From NCBI RefSeq assembly GCF_003945595.2, contig NW_024104620.1, positions 1 to 64,000 on the forward strand: a stretch of DNA of 64,000 bases, given 5' to 3'. The notes under the pieces are model-generated. The model did not search any database. It saw only the letters and a program-made list of their open reading frames with translations, and was not told the DNA's origin. Within the stretch, counting starts at the first letter, position 1. Each line of letters begins with the position of its first letter. Positions 27,448 through 41,600 of this stretch are shown piece after piece. Made by a program: the position numbers and the translations under genes. Source of the DNA: Pipra filicauda (lineage: Eukaryota; Chordata; Aves; Passeriformes; Pipridae).

Positions 27448-28273
27448 TGTTGTTAATGCTTTAAACATTGCAAAAATCATAGAAAGACTCTTTGTCAAAC
27501 TGTAAAGAAGCAACTGCCCATCTGTGACCACCAAAGCACACCACCCCACCCCCTCCACCGCACTGAATACGCCTCCTGACTGGGATGCGGACTGTAACTG
27601 GAACTTGAGACAAGACTATTATCTAAGGTCTAAGGAGAAGGAAACAAGCCTCAGGGAAAAAGAACGTATCTACAAAGAAAGTCAAACTCAGCAGCTGTGC
27701 TAAGAATCAGTCCTAGCTGGTCTGCAGGGAGAGGAAGGTTTTGGGTGTGTGATGGTGAACTCCCCACGCAAAGCCCCTCTCTCCTCCCTCCAGAAAGACC
27801 ACCTACCCATGGGACATTCACGTGAAAGGCAGCTGAGACCATCAAAGCACCCCAAGTCATTCCCGAGGCCTTCCAGAGGACTGCACATGATCCAAGCGAT
27901 GCAACAAATCCAGAGTCTGTCGCAGGGGACTCTAAAACTTCCCCCTCGGAGGAGGTGCCTGGGCATCCCCTGAACAAGTATTAATCCATTGGACTCTGTT
28001 TGGTAGGACCCTCACCACCAAGAAGGCCAGAAGAAAAGGACCTATAGGACACTGTTGGGTTCCATGGAGTGGTGATGTATTTTCTATTTAATCTCTCTCT
28101 GTCCCTCTCTTTCTTCCCCATCCCCTCCTTTTTCCTACTTCTTTCTATCTCTCTCTGCCTCACATTTACTGTTAAATAAAATCCATACTATTGACTTTGG
28201 CATATGGTCTTTTTTGTACCTTAATTCAGGCAGAGGCACCTCTAATAATTTTAATAACTGGATCATAACAACA
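27448..28273 (+). mobile_element. Solo LTR of an endogenous retrovirus
   Basis: The element starts TGTTGTTA and ends TAACAACA, a perfect 8-bp inverted terminal repeat with canonical TG...CA ends, about 826 bp apart. Near the 3' side is a long CT-rich tract (about 28095-28160) followed by a polyadenylation signal AATAAA at 28175-28180, in the order expected of a U3-R-U5 LTR on the plus strand. No internal retroviral sequence, primer-binding site or second LTR is adjacent, so it is a solo LTR left by recombination. The flanks (TGAAA / TGCCA) do not form a clean target-site duplication, suggesting age. ERVL- or ERVK-like assignment is not resolved. Confidence 0.72.
28175..28180 (+). promoter_or_regulatory. 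LTR polyadenylation signal
   Basis: AATAAA in the context TTAAATAAAATCC, directly after the CT-rich tract of the solo LTR. It is about 90 bp before the LTR's CA end, the usual place for the R-region signal. Confidence 0.6.
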
Positions 28274-31200
28274 TGCCAGATAAGATGAGCGTGTTGAGAG
28301 AGGTAGAAAAAAGCAATTGAAACATGAATTTCCTACTGTACTGCAGCAAGGTCCTACAAGAAGTCAGAACGAGGAGACGTAGAAAGAGCTAAAAACATGC
28401 AAGAGCCTGGCAAGCAAATTAAAAGGAAGCACTGAAAGGATGAGAGACAGGTAAAATGATCTTGACAGTATAATATGAGAGGTAAAGTGTGTGTGATACA
28501 GACCATGAGAATAACAATAGCATCTCAAGTGCAAATAGATACTCCTCCCCACCAAACCACACATACAAGGCATTAAAGAGAAGCATCAGTGGATATAAAA
28601 AGGATATGCAGTGTAAATTCAAGACTGTGTTAACGACTTCAGTGTTTGGCAACAGCCTCTACCCACAGCGCATGTCAGGTTGCTGTTTTTTTCCAAGCCA
28701 TGCCACATTTTGCAAGGATAGAACGTTTGTCTGGAGGGAGTGGTGGGGGTAGGGGGGGTGTCTTTTCTACCCACCCCAACCTACAGGAATCTTTCCTTTG
28801 GGGCTATAATGTCTCATCACAAATGTTCCCACAAAGGTTTATTCTCTCTTCTCTCTATCAGGCCTGCACCAGAGGACCTTGTACTTTGTGCTATTAAACT
28901 CATCCTACTTTTATACTTTAGTATGGGCAGTGACCTATTCTGCTGATAAAATAGTCTAATCCTTGTCTCTATTGAGAGTGCCTCCTAATTTTTATCACTG
29001 TATCTGCCCAAGAACATTTTTCAGCCCTGCTATTATTTTTCAAACTGTACATCAGTTCTCCTTTGGGAGTCCCTGTGAAATACATCCTCCTACTCTCAGG
29101 TCTCCTGTTTTAACTCCACAATTAAACATTTATGTTTGAATTCCTTGGCATTGCTTACAACCTGAGATGCGATTTCAGACCATTCTTCCATGTGAGCATT
29201 TCTCTGGCATTTGACAAGGCATGGCCCCAGTGTCCCAGACAAGCCCCATGACCTCTGGAAGCAGCGATCTTGCTAAGTGACCATCCTTCCTGCTTCAGTG
29301 GACAGTCCTGAAACTTCGGGAGAGGAATGAAGGTGAATTTCAAAATCTCCATATTTTTCACAGGTACGCAATTCATATGTAATTTCAATTTTTATAATTT
29401 ATAAACAGATTAACAAAACACAGGAGCATCAGAGAGGCAGAGCGGGATGACTACCTTGCCAGACCTGGCAGATGGCGGTGTTCCTGCTCCCGGTATCTGA
29501 TACAACAAAGGCACACTCAGCTAATCCCTGCTGGCAGGTACCATTTCAGCTTCTGCTTCTATTTGCAACACAAGACAGTTAACACCCCTTTAAATGCCTG
29601 GAAGATTCATGTGAAAAGAAATACAGACACCTAACTGGAAAAAAACAGTACAGAGCCATAAATCTCAAGTGAAATTAGGAAATTAGGAAAGACCTCACAC
29701 AGTATTGCAGGCCACAAAAAAGTGAATATAAGTATAAATGGGGTCAATCTGCATGTTTACAGGCACTTGCCTTTAAGTGAATACCTTTTGTCTTTAATAA
29801 ACATACATAGCTTTTTATAGATGTCAACTCAGACAAACAAAGTAATCAATACTCCTGCTCAAACAGTAGATACCAAGCCTTAATAATTTTTTCAGGAATT
29901 TATCAAGCTATAAATGTGAAAGCCACAATGTTGTCTTAAAAAACTATTCATAGCTAGTATAAATTAGGAATGACATGGCTAGCTAAGGACTACAAGTGTA
30001 TGAAAAAGCAGAACCCACCTTAGGTATCAAAAGACCACCGCAACTGTTTGCCTGTTTTTCAGACTGTCTGTTATAGATGTTTATTTGCCTGTAGTCTCTG
30101 CAGGAAGCCAAGGTCTGGCAACTTGAGATTATGGTTTGTCTCAGTTCCTCACTGCAGGTTTGGACAGAGACCCCACAGTTGGTTCCTACATCAACTGGCA
30201 CCAAAGTCTGAGGTAGGTGGTTCAAAGGCAGCCTAGACTAGAGCCTTAAAAAGAGCTGACCTCAGCTGGGGCTCAGCTCATCCCTGTCCCACCACAGCTA
30301 GGTCTTGGAGTTTTCAATCACAAGCTGGAGTCCCCAGAGTAATAGAATTTTCAGAAATCCCATATATTTAGAGCCACAAAAACGGTGAGAATGGAGCTCT
30401 CTTTTGTGTAGACCCTACGCCCCCTGTCTCATGCCTCTTCCTACTGCTCCACTCTGGAGCCAGCCTGCTCCTCTCCTTTCCACTTTCAGGGCAGAGTATC
30501 AGCTCTCCAGCCTAGAGCTTCAGCCGAAAGGCTCCAGCGGGCTGGGGAACCAGCGGAAAGCCAGTGTGAAGCCTTACAGCTTTTGTCACCAACCGCTTGC
30601 TGGGCGAAGCAGAACCCTGCTTCTACTTCCTTTCTAACCCAAAAAAACAGTTTATATCAGTTTACATTTCCAAGGCTATCATGGCAAGGAAAAGTGCCAG
30701 AAAGTTCCTTTTCTTGAAATGAAAGCCTACTTTACATGTTTAGCTCCTCCAAACGAATGCAGCCTACACCATGTTTTGAGAGGCCCGAAGTCTAGCTCTG
30801 CACAAGTGAGAGTAAAACTCAGGGCCTAAATCTTTTTGAAATACATGTTGAGTGTCTGTGATTACCAATGGAAACGTGCCATAACACACGTCAATCTAAT
30901 TTTGGAAGCAAAATGTCCAACTGGATAGCATATTGCTAATTTTTTTCTCCTTCCCTGTGATTCCCTGCAGACCCCGTCATTTCCTGCATCTCTGCATGTC
31001 CACAGCCATCAGAAACACTGCCTCCTGTACACAGAGAATTTAGGCATTCTGACAAGAGCCAGCCCTCCCAATCGATGCCAGTGCTGCCAAAGGAGATCTT
31101 GATGAGATTTACAGACTACAGGAATTTGTGTTTTCTTTCCTCTCCGTATCTCTGCAAAGCGTCCCAAGCTGCTGTTGTCTGTCACCATGCCATTAACCTA

Positions 31201-31499
31201 ATTAACAACAGGAAACAAGAAATTGAGACAGGGTTTAGTGTGCTGAATTTTCAGAATGACTTGCTACAGCTTTTGCCTGCACACAACAAGAGGATGTCAT
31301 GAGAGGAGGAAAACTGAAAGTTTATCTAAATTAATCTTTGGGAATCAGAAATAAAAAACAAATATAAACACTCTTTAGAAAGCCTTATTTCTGCATTAGC
31401 TTTTGGTTTCTTTTCTTTGAGAAAAAAAGGTATTTATGTTGTGTTAAATTTAAACATTCCATATTTAAAATTCCAGCATTATACAAACCTTTAGTTACA
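28274..31499. other. Non-coding DNA, no gene recognised
   Basis: About 3.2 kb of unique-looking sequence with no supported exon, RNA gene or repeat. Short open frames have random composition. A minus-strand acceptor-like site (CATCCTTTCAG, near 28434) is not followed by an exon-like frame with a donor. Confidence 0.5.
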
Positions 31500-31870
31500 G
31501 AGAAGAGATATTAAAATATTAATAACTTGTTATTTTTTTTTCTTTTTGAGGAGATGGCCATTACTCTTTTAGTACATATTTGGCTGGTTTATCAAGTTTA
31601 ACAATTGTGGTGTATCTCTGGACTATAGGGTTAATGTAATTAAATCCTATTAACACATCAGGAATAAAATCCTTTAATAGGCACATGAGGCTTTGAGAGG
31701 AGCTTATTCCTGAGCAGATTTAATATCCTTAAATTAAGCAAGTGTGAATGGGAGGATGAATCTTATTAAAAACTTAAATCTGATTATATTTGAAAATTAT
31801 TGGTTTCTTAATGTAATAAATTATCCAATACAGACTAGAACAAATAATATATCCTAGCTTCACATAACTC
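31500..31870. promoter_or_regulatory. Candidate conserved non-coding element
   Basis: This block is dense in TTAAT/ATTAA cores. It includes an inverted pair CCTATTAA (31646-31653) and TTAATAGG (31674-31681) separated by 20 bp, and further TTAATGTAATTAAAT and ATTAATAACTTG motifs nearby. No simple repeats or transposon signature are present. Clustering of paired homeodomain-type sites suggests an enhancer. This is inference from motif density only. Confidence 0.28.
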
Positions 31871-34800
31871 CACTCTATAACAAGTGACAAACGAAATTAA
31901 GAATGACTGTGGGGCAAAAAGGAAGGTCTTTTTATAAAAGTCATTTTGCATAATGAAATACTTAAATCATTTTAACAAACACTGGGGGAGGGGACAGAAG
32001 ATATATGTGCAGATGAAGGCATTAGAACAGGACTCATTTTTTTCTCTTCAAAAAGGAAACTCAAAGACAGTCGGATTGGGGTTTTTTCCTCTAAAAATGC
32101 CATTCTGACGAATTTGTTGTAAATTTTGAAAAGAAAAGCTGAAGCTTATGTTGGTGGGAGCTGATTCCTTTTCCAGAAGGCTAATGCAAATGTAAACCAT
32201 CTGCCACACATTCTGCTGATAAAGCTGTACTTCCGAACAATGGACCAACAGCACTGGAATACTAAAACATTAACTCAACATTAGGAAAAAGTTTTGAAAG
32301 AGACTATAACTTCCAGAAAATAGAGGTATTTTTACTGTCTCTTCATGCAAAGAAATTTTTTATTTTATATGTATATGTATGTGTATACACACATTTTCTT
32401 ATGTAATATATATGGAGCATAAATCATGAGTACTGAGGAAGAGGTAAGAGTGTCTGTTAACGGGATCCTCTGCTAAGATATAAATCACATTAAATCACTT
32501 ATGTAAACAGAAATACCTCAAAGTTTATAAATAGCATTTCTACTTTAAATGAAAGCTGGAGGTTGCCATTAGTCACTAAACACAATTAGGTCTCTTCCTT
32601 TTAACATGGGGTCATTCCAAAGCATTAGCAAGTAACAGCCCAGCAAGCACTAGTTTGACAATCAGTAGTCTGAAGTCTTTAATCAGGAGAGTAGACACCA
32701 TTCAATCCCTAATGAATCCAACCGAAAGCCCCAGTGGATTTTTAATCAGGTCCTATGTGACACATTTATGAATGGAAGAACTGGGGATCAGAAAGCTTGA
32801 CTTTCTGATCAGAGTAACCAAAACAATTTACTGTGAATGCATGCAAATAAAAATAGTTATCCTAAAGAAAACACCACAAAAATGTCTTTATGGAGATAAA
32901 AAACTACGCAACTGATTAAATATGTCCCAAAATGGTTTCTTAAACTACTTTGATGATGGTAGACACCAATATAAAATTTCTAGTGAAAAACTTTAAGCTA
33001 TTTCTATCACTCTAAAAGTGTTTCCCTGTTTCATCACTGTAAAATACTTTCAATTGCATTTCATGCTAAGCATAGGGCACCTTTTTGTATCCACTGCAAC
33101 AACAGATTTGGATATAATACAATGCGGTCTTAAAATGCTAATGATTTAACCAGAAGACTTCAATATCCACTAGTTCCCCCAACTATGTTAATTATTCAGG
33201 CATCAAGCTGGGGTGAGAGGACAAAACTGTATAATCACAAATTAAAATTTCTCTAAAATGCAACACCAAAAATGCAAGAAATATAATTTTTCTCTCTCCT
33301 TTTTTATATGCCTGACTACTAGGGCTGATGTTGTTTCCAGGTGTAAGCAGGCAGCAACAAAAGGAAGCCCCAATCAACCAAATCTCAGAGATATTTGCAT
33401 GATTCTGCAAGTCCACCTCCACGTGCACTTCCATATGTTGAATGTCTCTTTAGGTAAAAAGTGTCATTTAATTGCAGAAAACAGATACAATTGTGACTTC
33501 TTTAACAGTAGTTGTTTTGCTCTTCCTCAAAATTCAAGTTTTAAAAAAATCACTATTAGTCTTTCTGGAATTACTGTCTCAAGTTGTATGTGCATTTTAG
33601 ATTAACAACAATTTCCTCTCATTCTGTTTTATTTATTGAAGTAAAATAGCAGATACATGTGTGTTCAATAGACAAAATAGGTTATTCTAGAATAAACCAA
33701 GTAACTCTCCTCCACCATCATCTTTGGTAACCAGTACTCATTTCTCTTTAAATCTGAGGCAAAAAAAACCCCAAGAGTTCTGGTTGTTTCTTAGATGGAT
33801 GACAGATTTTGTTCTAATTAATCTAGAGCACTGTGTATAGAAACGACTGCAAAAGCAAACATGTCTATTAACAAAAAGCAGTGATTACTGCTTGGCATTT
33901 AGCCAGTAACTCTACATAAGCAATGAATTGATGCCTGCAACTGTCTCAGTGCCATATGGGTTCTGCTGTAGCAGTGAATTGGATCCAACGCAAGGTTAAG
34001 ATGTGTCAAATTTAACTGGGGTTTAATTGATACTGGTAAAGAGGCTCTAAATAAAGAAACAGTGTGTGTGCTATTAGAAACAGGATGCATGTCAGCCTAC
34101 ATCCCCCAGCTTGTTGGCAACAAAACTATTCTGAGAGATCCAAAGGAGTTTCCAAACTCCCTTTTTTTCTTCCCTCTTTTTTTTTTTTTTTTTTGATAAA
34201 AAAAGAAAGAGACAACAAAAACTTTAGCTTAACAGGTTTACTAGCACTTAATTGGAACTGAAAGACAGAACACTAATCAAGTATACGGTATTATCATCCT
34301 CATGCGTTCCTGTTTTTTACATGCTAACAAATCTCTTCACGGCAATGCCAGTCATTTTGCCTGACTGAAAATCCAAGCTAATGTTTCCATTTACTTATGA
34401 AGAAAATATCCCTAAATTACATAAGTAGCAAGCTTGCACAACTTAATATCCAAGAGCTAGAAATGATAATGTTACCTCCAAGAAGGATTATCTTCTATTG
34501 AACAGCAACAAAATACTGTGTGACCCCTAACCAGCCTTAGAAGTTACTCATTGTGTATGATCTCTATTTTTGTTCCACTGACAGCTTTGGTGCAATGAGC
34601 CTTTTATACAAAGTGACACATACTCAGAGCGTAAAGACCTGAATTGCTCAGTGGGAGCGGATTAGTGCCCGGCCTGGGAAGCAAGGAGCTACAGAGTTAT
34701 GCCCATCCATTTTGTGCTTGGAGTGAGCCAGCAACAGTGGGACACTGCAAACATCCATGCCAGCCTCTCAGTCTGAGACCTCGAGCCTGGCTGGCTCCTG

Positions 34801-35389
34801 CTCTGTCAAGGACTCTGCTCCCTCCACGCTGCCAAATCTCACCTCAAACTGCAGCACCATCCAAAAGAAAACAAGCACCAGTCACCCGCCAAGCCCTTTC
34901 CAGCCATCTTCAAAAACACTGCTATGACCAGGCTGCAGACCCTCCTCTCCTATCCAGGCTCAAAACATGCCAGGCCAGAGTTCCCAAAAGTACCACCATC
35001 CTCACTGTCAAATGCTGATATTCACAGTAACAGCCTCCCACTCTGCAGCCTTCAGGTGAGGAAAGGGGATGAAGTCGTATAAGGAAGAGAAACAGGAACC
35101 ACTCTTAGATTTGCAGCTTTCCCCAGTAAGGAGGAAGATGGAAACAGGAACAACACACCCGAGTTTTTCAGATGCCAACATTAACTACATTCTCTGAAAA
35201 TAGAGATGACTGCCCCTTCAGAACTCTTCAGTTCTTACACAATCAGGATCAAAGATATGGCCTATAGATATCTGATGGGAGGGAGCAAAGACAAGAGGGT
35301 TGAACTCTTCTTAGCAGTGCCCAGTGAAAAGATAAGCAGCAACAGGCACAAGCTGAAACACAAGGAATTTCACTTAAACATAAAAAACA
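31871..35389. other. AT-rich non-coding DNA, no gene recognised
   Basis: It contains a TATG/TGTA microsatellite at about 32366-32392 and an 18-nt T tract at about 34177-34194, closely followed by an A/G-rich stretch that could fold back on it. No supported exon or RNA gene. Confidence 0.5.
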
Positions 35390-35450
35390 AATATATATAA
35401 ATAAAATATCTAGATAAATAAATAAATACAGGCATAAATGAATAAATATT
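35390..35450. repeat. TAAA-type microsatellite
   Basis: Imperfect tandem ATAAA/TAAATAAATAAA units next to the 5' end of the CR1 fragment that follows. Confidence 0.7.
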
Positions 35451-35454
35451 TTTA

Positions 35455-35640
35455 CATTAGGAGTGATGAAACATAGGAACAGGCTTACTGGAGAAGTTGT
35501 GGAATCTCCATCCCCGGAGATCTTTACAACCCAGCTGGGCACAGTCTGGAGCAACCTGCTGTAGCTGGCCCTGCTGGATGTTGGACTGGATGGTCTCCAG
35601 ACATCCTATCTCAACTACGCTGTGATTTGGTGATTCTGTA
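35455..35640 (+). mobile_element. CR1 LINE fragment (3' end)
   Basis: The sequence runs in CR1 sense orientation: GAAACATAGGAACAGGCTTA, GAGAAGTTGTGGAATCTCCA, GGAGATCTTTACAACCCAGC, GTTGGACTGGATGGTCTCCA. It ends in degenerate octamers TGATTTGG TGATTCTG. Only about 185 bp of the 3' end remain. Orientation is opposite to the other two CR1 copies in the window. Confidence 0.9.
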
Positions 35641-38600
35641 AATTAGCATCACTTTAATAATGAGCCAAATCTTACCTATCATAATACAAAAAAAAAAAAA
35701 CCAAAACCCCAAAACCTACTGATAAAGAAAGCTGAGAAGTAAAAATATTAAACTGGGGTATTTTTACTTGTTACATTTCCAAAGATATACTGCTTCCTTC
35801 TAGCTGTTCCTCATGCTTGAGTGGTAGCAGCCATAAATATCTCTAGTTTCCTTAAAACAGTTTTGATTTACTTCCTTCAAAGAGAAAAAAGAAAGAAACC
35901 ACCTACACTGAGACCATACTGAACCTATGCTCGCTCAACTACATCCATCTTCCATATTCTAAATTTTGTTTTGGAATTAGGTCACTGCTTTACCTCTTAT
36001 TTGAGTAATACCTGGTGCAGTGAGATCCATGTTGAAAGCCAGGATTTCTAGGCATATCTCTACTAGCCGTAATAATTACTTTATTCTAAGAACAACCTTG
36101 ATATATGAATTTCTTTAGTAATATCTTTGCTTCTTCCTCCCAGACCAGTATAATTTAAGTTAGTGTTTATGATGAGTTTGGCATTTATACATCAAATGGC
36201 ATTGAGCTTTTATTTGATAGCCTTTAGTCCTTTTATGTCAACATTTAATTCTTCCGGTATCTGTGACTATTCTGACAATTCTTTATCATGATGCTTTATT
36301 GTGCAACTAAATTATTTTTTATTATCATTTTGGTGCAATTTTGGTACCTTTTGCAGCAGTGGAAAATGTTTTCTAGTAATTGTAATAATTCCTTTTCACT
36401 TTGCTTTGCTGGCAATGTTCTAATCCTGTAGGTAGCTTTCTGCATTGTTTTTAACCCTGCAGGGAGTAATGACTGTGTGACATATTCAGCAAAGGAACCA
36501 TTTACTGTAAAAGGACATTGTTCCAGTACTTACATTAAGAAACAAAGACAAAAAACAAGACAGGGAAATAGAGTAAAACCAACTGTATCTGTACAGCTAA
36601 TGTTTGATATTTGTCAGAAAGACATAAGAGTTGTTGTTCTCTGTATGCAGGCAGTGGAATCAATAGTATTCTACAAATAAATAAGTGACAAAGAAAAAAA
36701 AGTTGTTCTTTGTTTATTAATGCCCAGTAATATTATAAGCTGTATATATTTCAAGCAAAATGCAAACCTTGGTCTTATGCAGCAAGGAACATAATGACAA
36801 AACAATTATTTACTGCTGTATCTTTAATGCCTCACTGACCGTCTTGCCTGAAAAGTGGGAGCTTGATTTTCTTCCTCTCTGTCCTTTGAAATGATGCCTG
36901 TGTCTGAGAGACAAGATTGCCACGTTACTGCCAATTCTCTAATACACAGTCTTGTACACTGGAAATCAGTATGGAACACTGCACTCGCATCTCCCCTAAC
37001 TTTTTACAGCCTTTAAATTGCCAGTCTTCTGACTACATTTCTTCAAACAATATTGCCATCTGACTGATATCAATCAAACACATTGCCCTTTGATGTCAGA
37101 ACTCACAGAGTCATCCCACTTGACTGAATTTTGATTACCTCTGTATTCAGTCAAGTAATGTGCTGTTCTTCAAAAAATAAAGAAGCATAGCCACTGTGCA
37201 TATCTAATAAAAGGACTATTGGCTCCTGTATTAGGAAAATAAAGCCAAGAGCATTAACTTTGAGATTCCAACTTTGCAGGCATGTTTTGCTTCCTGATTA
37301 GAGGTAAATGTTTTAAAGTGTAGTATGGAATGAAGGAGAAACATTTAGAGATTTAAACTCTAATATCAGATTTTCATCTGTTGTGGTTTTTTGTTTTTAT
37401 ACATATAATTTTAACAGGTTTTGCGTTAAAGCGTGATTCAAGGACAGAAGTCTTTACTCAACAGGGAAGAAAAAACCACAAATATCAAATTCCTTATTGT
37501 TTAAGTCAGGTAGTCAGGTACAAAAAAGTGCACTAGCAAAGGCACAAAGGATGGGAGTCCACCTAAAATCCTGAAAATCACTGACCATGATAATTCTCAC
37601 ATGGACTGACTGAATGCAGCAGTTAAGAAAGACTAGATAGCTTACAACGAAGCATCACATAGGAAATGGTCTATGAAACTGTGCTGAAAACTAAAGTTAT
37701 AACTATGAGGTTTTCTGATGCTAAGGATTTGGGACTTGGAGTTAAGGGGCTTTTTTGTGATTTTTTTGTTTGTTTGTTTGATATTTATGTTTTTCCTGAG
37801 CTTTATTTTAACCCCTGCAGTATTCTCTTTCTCTGGGCTCTACTCTTTGCTTCAACAAATGCATACCTTTCCATTGCTGCTGCACCCACCTCCATCCCTC
37901 CATGCTGCCAGAATGAAGGGAAAAATAGCAGGTCAAAAGAAGAAATTTCAGCAGAATTTCCTTTGCAAGTAGGTATTTTTAAAGCTGCCCAAACAGATAG
38001 AGCCAATGACCATCTTCCAGTCTGAGACTGAGCTTAAGTATATGGTGTTTCACTCCTGAACAGGAAAGAAAAATCTGTTCCAGGATATGAGATCAAACAT
38101 AGTCTAAGCATATTGAAGATAACTGTTTCCAGAGCAAGTAGAGAGTAGTGGAAATCACTCTCTCCTTATATGTTAAAAGCGCTGAGGAGACAGGGAAGAT
38201 GGGCAACCAAAAGAAGGAGGCAGCCCAAGCCACCATGTATTGAAAATAACTTTTGGATAACAAAACTAAAAATATTAAAAAGATTACTTTCAGAAGATCC
38301 CTTCTAAGAAATAGGACCTCATGTAGCTATTTTTTTTTCTAGAGGAAAACATCTTTTGATAGGAAATTACTAGTTACAAAAAAAAAAAAAATTTAAAAAG
38401 AGCCAACAAACCTCTGTATCTTCCTAGGCTTCCTTTTTGGTCATTTATATAACCAAGTGGGCTGTAAGAGTTCTTGATTTGGTTATGGGTACACCTGCAG
38501 TACAGTACCTACCCAAGTATGCTGCTTAGGCTCCCTAAATTAGCACAGTTTCCATGATCTGTGTTTCAGACTTCACTGACTGTATTTTGTTTATGTACCT

Positions 38601-41600
38601 CATGAAAATTCAAGTCGTTCACAATGCTTAGCTTTTGCTGCACTCTCACTCCATCACTGTTGCCAATACATAAAGTTCCTTGGCACATCAGGGCAGACAA
38701 ACTGTTTCTCTGGATGGCTCATTTTTCCAGAAATGACATGTGTCACAATGCAGCTCAGATTCCTTAAACCCTACATTCATTCCCAGCCAGTCAATATATT
38801 CTCATGCCCTTGTATACAACCTTCAGTCCTTGAAAGGAAGAAGAATTAACTTCCATAAAATCAATCCTCAGTATTCCTAGTGTAACTGACTGTACTGTCA
38901 CACCTAAAGCCTCTGCTTCTTCAAACATTCTCCTCATTCCTTGAGGGAGAAGAAAGGGATAACAACTATTTTCTTAATTCGCACCCTCAGAACAAGCATA
39001 AGTGCTTATGGAGGTAGAAAAACTCCATGCCTTCAGAATTAAGTCCTCCCTCTGCTGGAGACAGACACTCTGAATGCTCACAGAATCATTTTTCTACTTC
39101 TGGGCCAGGAAAGCCACCCCAGTCATTCTTTGCTGATTCTGATCAAGCAATGAGACTTGCTTGAGGCTGTACATAATTCTTAAAATTGTACTTTGAAGAA
39201 GGAATTTAACGCGAAAGGGTGGAGGATTTGTTTTTTCCTTTCAGTCTAAATGGCTTCTAGTGACACATATTTCTACTGGTCAGCTAAACGAAAAGATTAG
39301 ATCTGCCAGACATTCCAGTATGTGGGTAGTGCTCATCAGAAAACAAATGAACAAACAAAAAACCTACTAAGATTCACAACTGTGTGTGTAGTTTATAGTT
39401 TATACCTCTGTTAGTTTTCTTTCTTAGTCAGCCTCTTTTAAGGCCATTAAAAACTTCTTTTGAGTTGTACTTATAACATGACTTCAACATGTAAAGAGAT
39501 ATATCAGTATGAGTTCACTTAGCTTCTTCAAAGTGCTGTTCTTGCAGACACACAGGTTCCCATCCCACAAGGAAACATTTCATGCATTCAGTAACCATCA
39601 CAAATGCTTCACTTACTATCCTAGTTTTATTGCCTGGCTGAGCATGTTTAAGCAGAAAAACCAGGGAAAAACACAGGCGCTGAGGTAAAAACCTGTGGAG
39701 CAGAAGCAAGCGGGGCTGCCCTCTGGCACCTCACCAGGGCCACCTCTGCCACCTGCCGGCCACCACACCCCGTCCCGGGACACGGCCCAGGCCCACAGGA
39801 AAGGGGTTGCTCGCCCAAACCGGGAAACTCCCATGCTTGTTGCATTAGGAATTTCATTTCCATTTGGAAGCAAAAAAAAGATGTAGTGCTATAATATCCT
39901 TCTTTTCCCTCTACCCCCAGCTCCTGATTGGCCCAGCCTCTCCCCTTTCTTCTTTCTTTTTTAATCTAAGAAAGTATTTTCCTTTGACCATTAAAAAAAA
40001 AAAAAAAAAGAAAAAAAAAAGAAAGAAGAATATGTAGAGAACTCAAACATCAAAATGCCTCAATCTATAACCACATGTCCTTAACAACTAGCACAAAACA
40101 GCTCCTGAATGACAGTAGGAAAAGCACAAATGTGACTGAAATGGCATTTACAAAATTAAGACTCAAATCTTTGGCACTTCCTAGAAGGATTGGTTCCAAG
40201 AAAATAGCATTAGTGGTGCACTAGCATGGGGAGTAACCCTCCTCCAAGTCTCTGACAAAATAGCTCACTGAAGGATGACTGTCGGATTTTGCATCATTCA
40301 GGAAAAAAAAATAAAATTTGAGTAGCTGAGCATAATATATATTAACATTGAATGGTTATTATGTTCTGGACAACTGTTAGGAAGCTGTTAGAAGATGACA
40401 TCTGCTCTTCAGAAGAAAACCATACTTAAATGGGGTTTATAGCTCTTAAGCATAAGTGATTCAATTTTTAAGTCATGCTCAGTCACATTTTTTTCAGACA
40501 TATTTCTTCTTTTCCCTTCTGACAATCTAAGCATAAATCTGCTGTTCCAAATCTGATGGATACCACTCCATCAGAGTCAGAGTCTACCTACAGATAAGAC
40601 ACTTTGGACTATAAGGTCCAAATCATGATTTGGCTTTTCAATGCTCCTAAAACAGCAGTATCCTACTTCCTTCTTCAGCCCAATCCCAATCTCTTAAATA
40701 ATTGAGTCCAAGTTCCCACATTATGTGCAAATAGAGTCATTGCTGTTTAAAAAAAGGCAGGGAAATTAAACATAGTATGTCATGCTAGAACAGGGACGCT
40801 GCTTAGATATTAATGATAATTAGGATATGCACAGATATGCAGGCTATGGACTGGTTTAATGAGGAGAAAATCCATAACCTCCCCCAGAAGATGCTCTAGC
40901 CAGTGCAGGCAAAAATTAAAAAAACTAGCCAAAGGCTGCCCATCCACCCACAGAGTGATTAGTGTGGGCGTTGGTTGCCAAAGCCAGTTCTCTACTAAAG
41001 CCTACTGTGTACCAAGAAATACAGAGAAATACAGAGTTTCTTCTGGTGTTCTTTATGGAATTAATGGAAAAACTAGAGAATAGTTAAATAATATTTTGGT
41101 TGGCTGGGATGCCCATTTCAGCAATTCAAAGGACAAAAGATTAACTTGAGAAGTACTCGCAAGGAGTTTCAAAAGTCAAGTGCAAAGGAGGTTAGCACCA
41201 GAGGAGACAATAAAAAAGTAGTTTAGCCTATGATCCAAGGTACTGCATTGTTCTTTAAAAGTTTACACAATGCTGCAAAACTGTATGGTGTGTTGCCAGC
41301 GAAAAGTTTCAATTATATGCTTTTGGAATGGCAGGTCTTGTGTTTGGTGCTCATCTAAAATTGGCTCTTGTTGCTTTTCCACCATAGCTCATTGTGTTTT
41401 GTTGTTCTGGACCAATTCTTTCCTTCTTGATTTGATGCTTCTTGGATGCTCAGTCTTAAAACAACTTATCTTTTAATAGTCACATTAAACACAACACAGC
41501 AGTACTGCTTTTTGGTATTGTCCTTAGTATTATTTTTGAAGCCCTGTTGGAGGGATTGACCTTCCATTCTCTTGCCTCGAGTCAGTGGGTTGTCACTAAA

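Noticed and set aside
27651..27977. Open frames of 88-108 residues at 27.65-27.98 kb
   Set aside because: They fall inside the solo LTR, which is non-coding.
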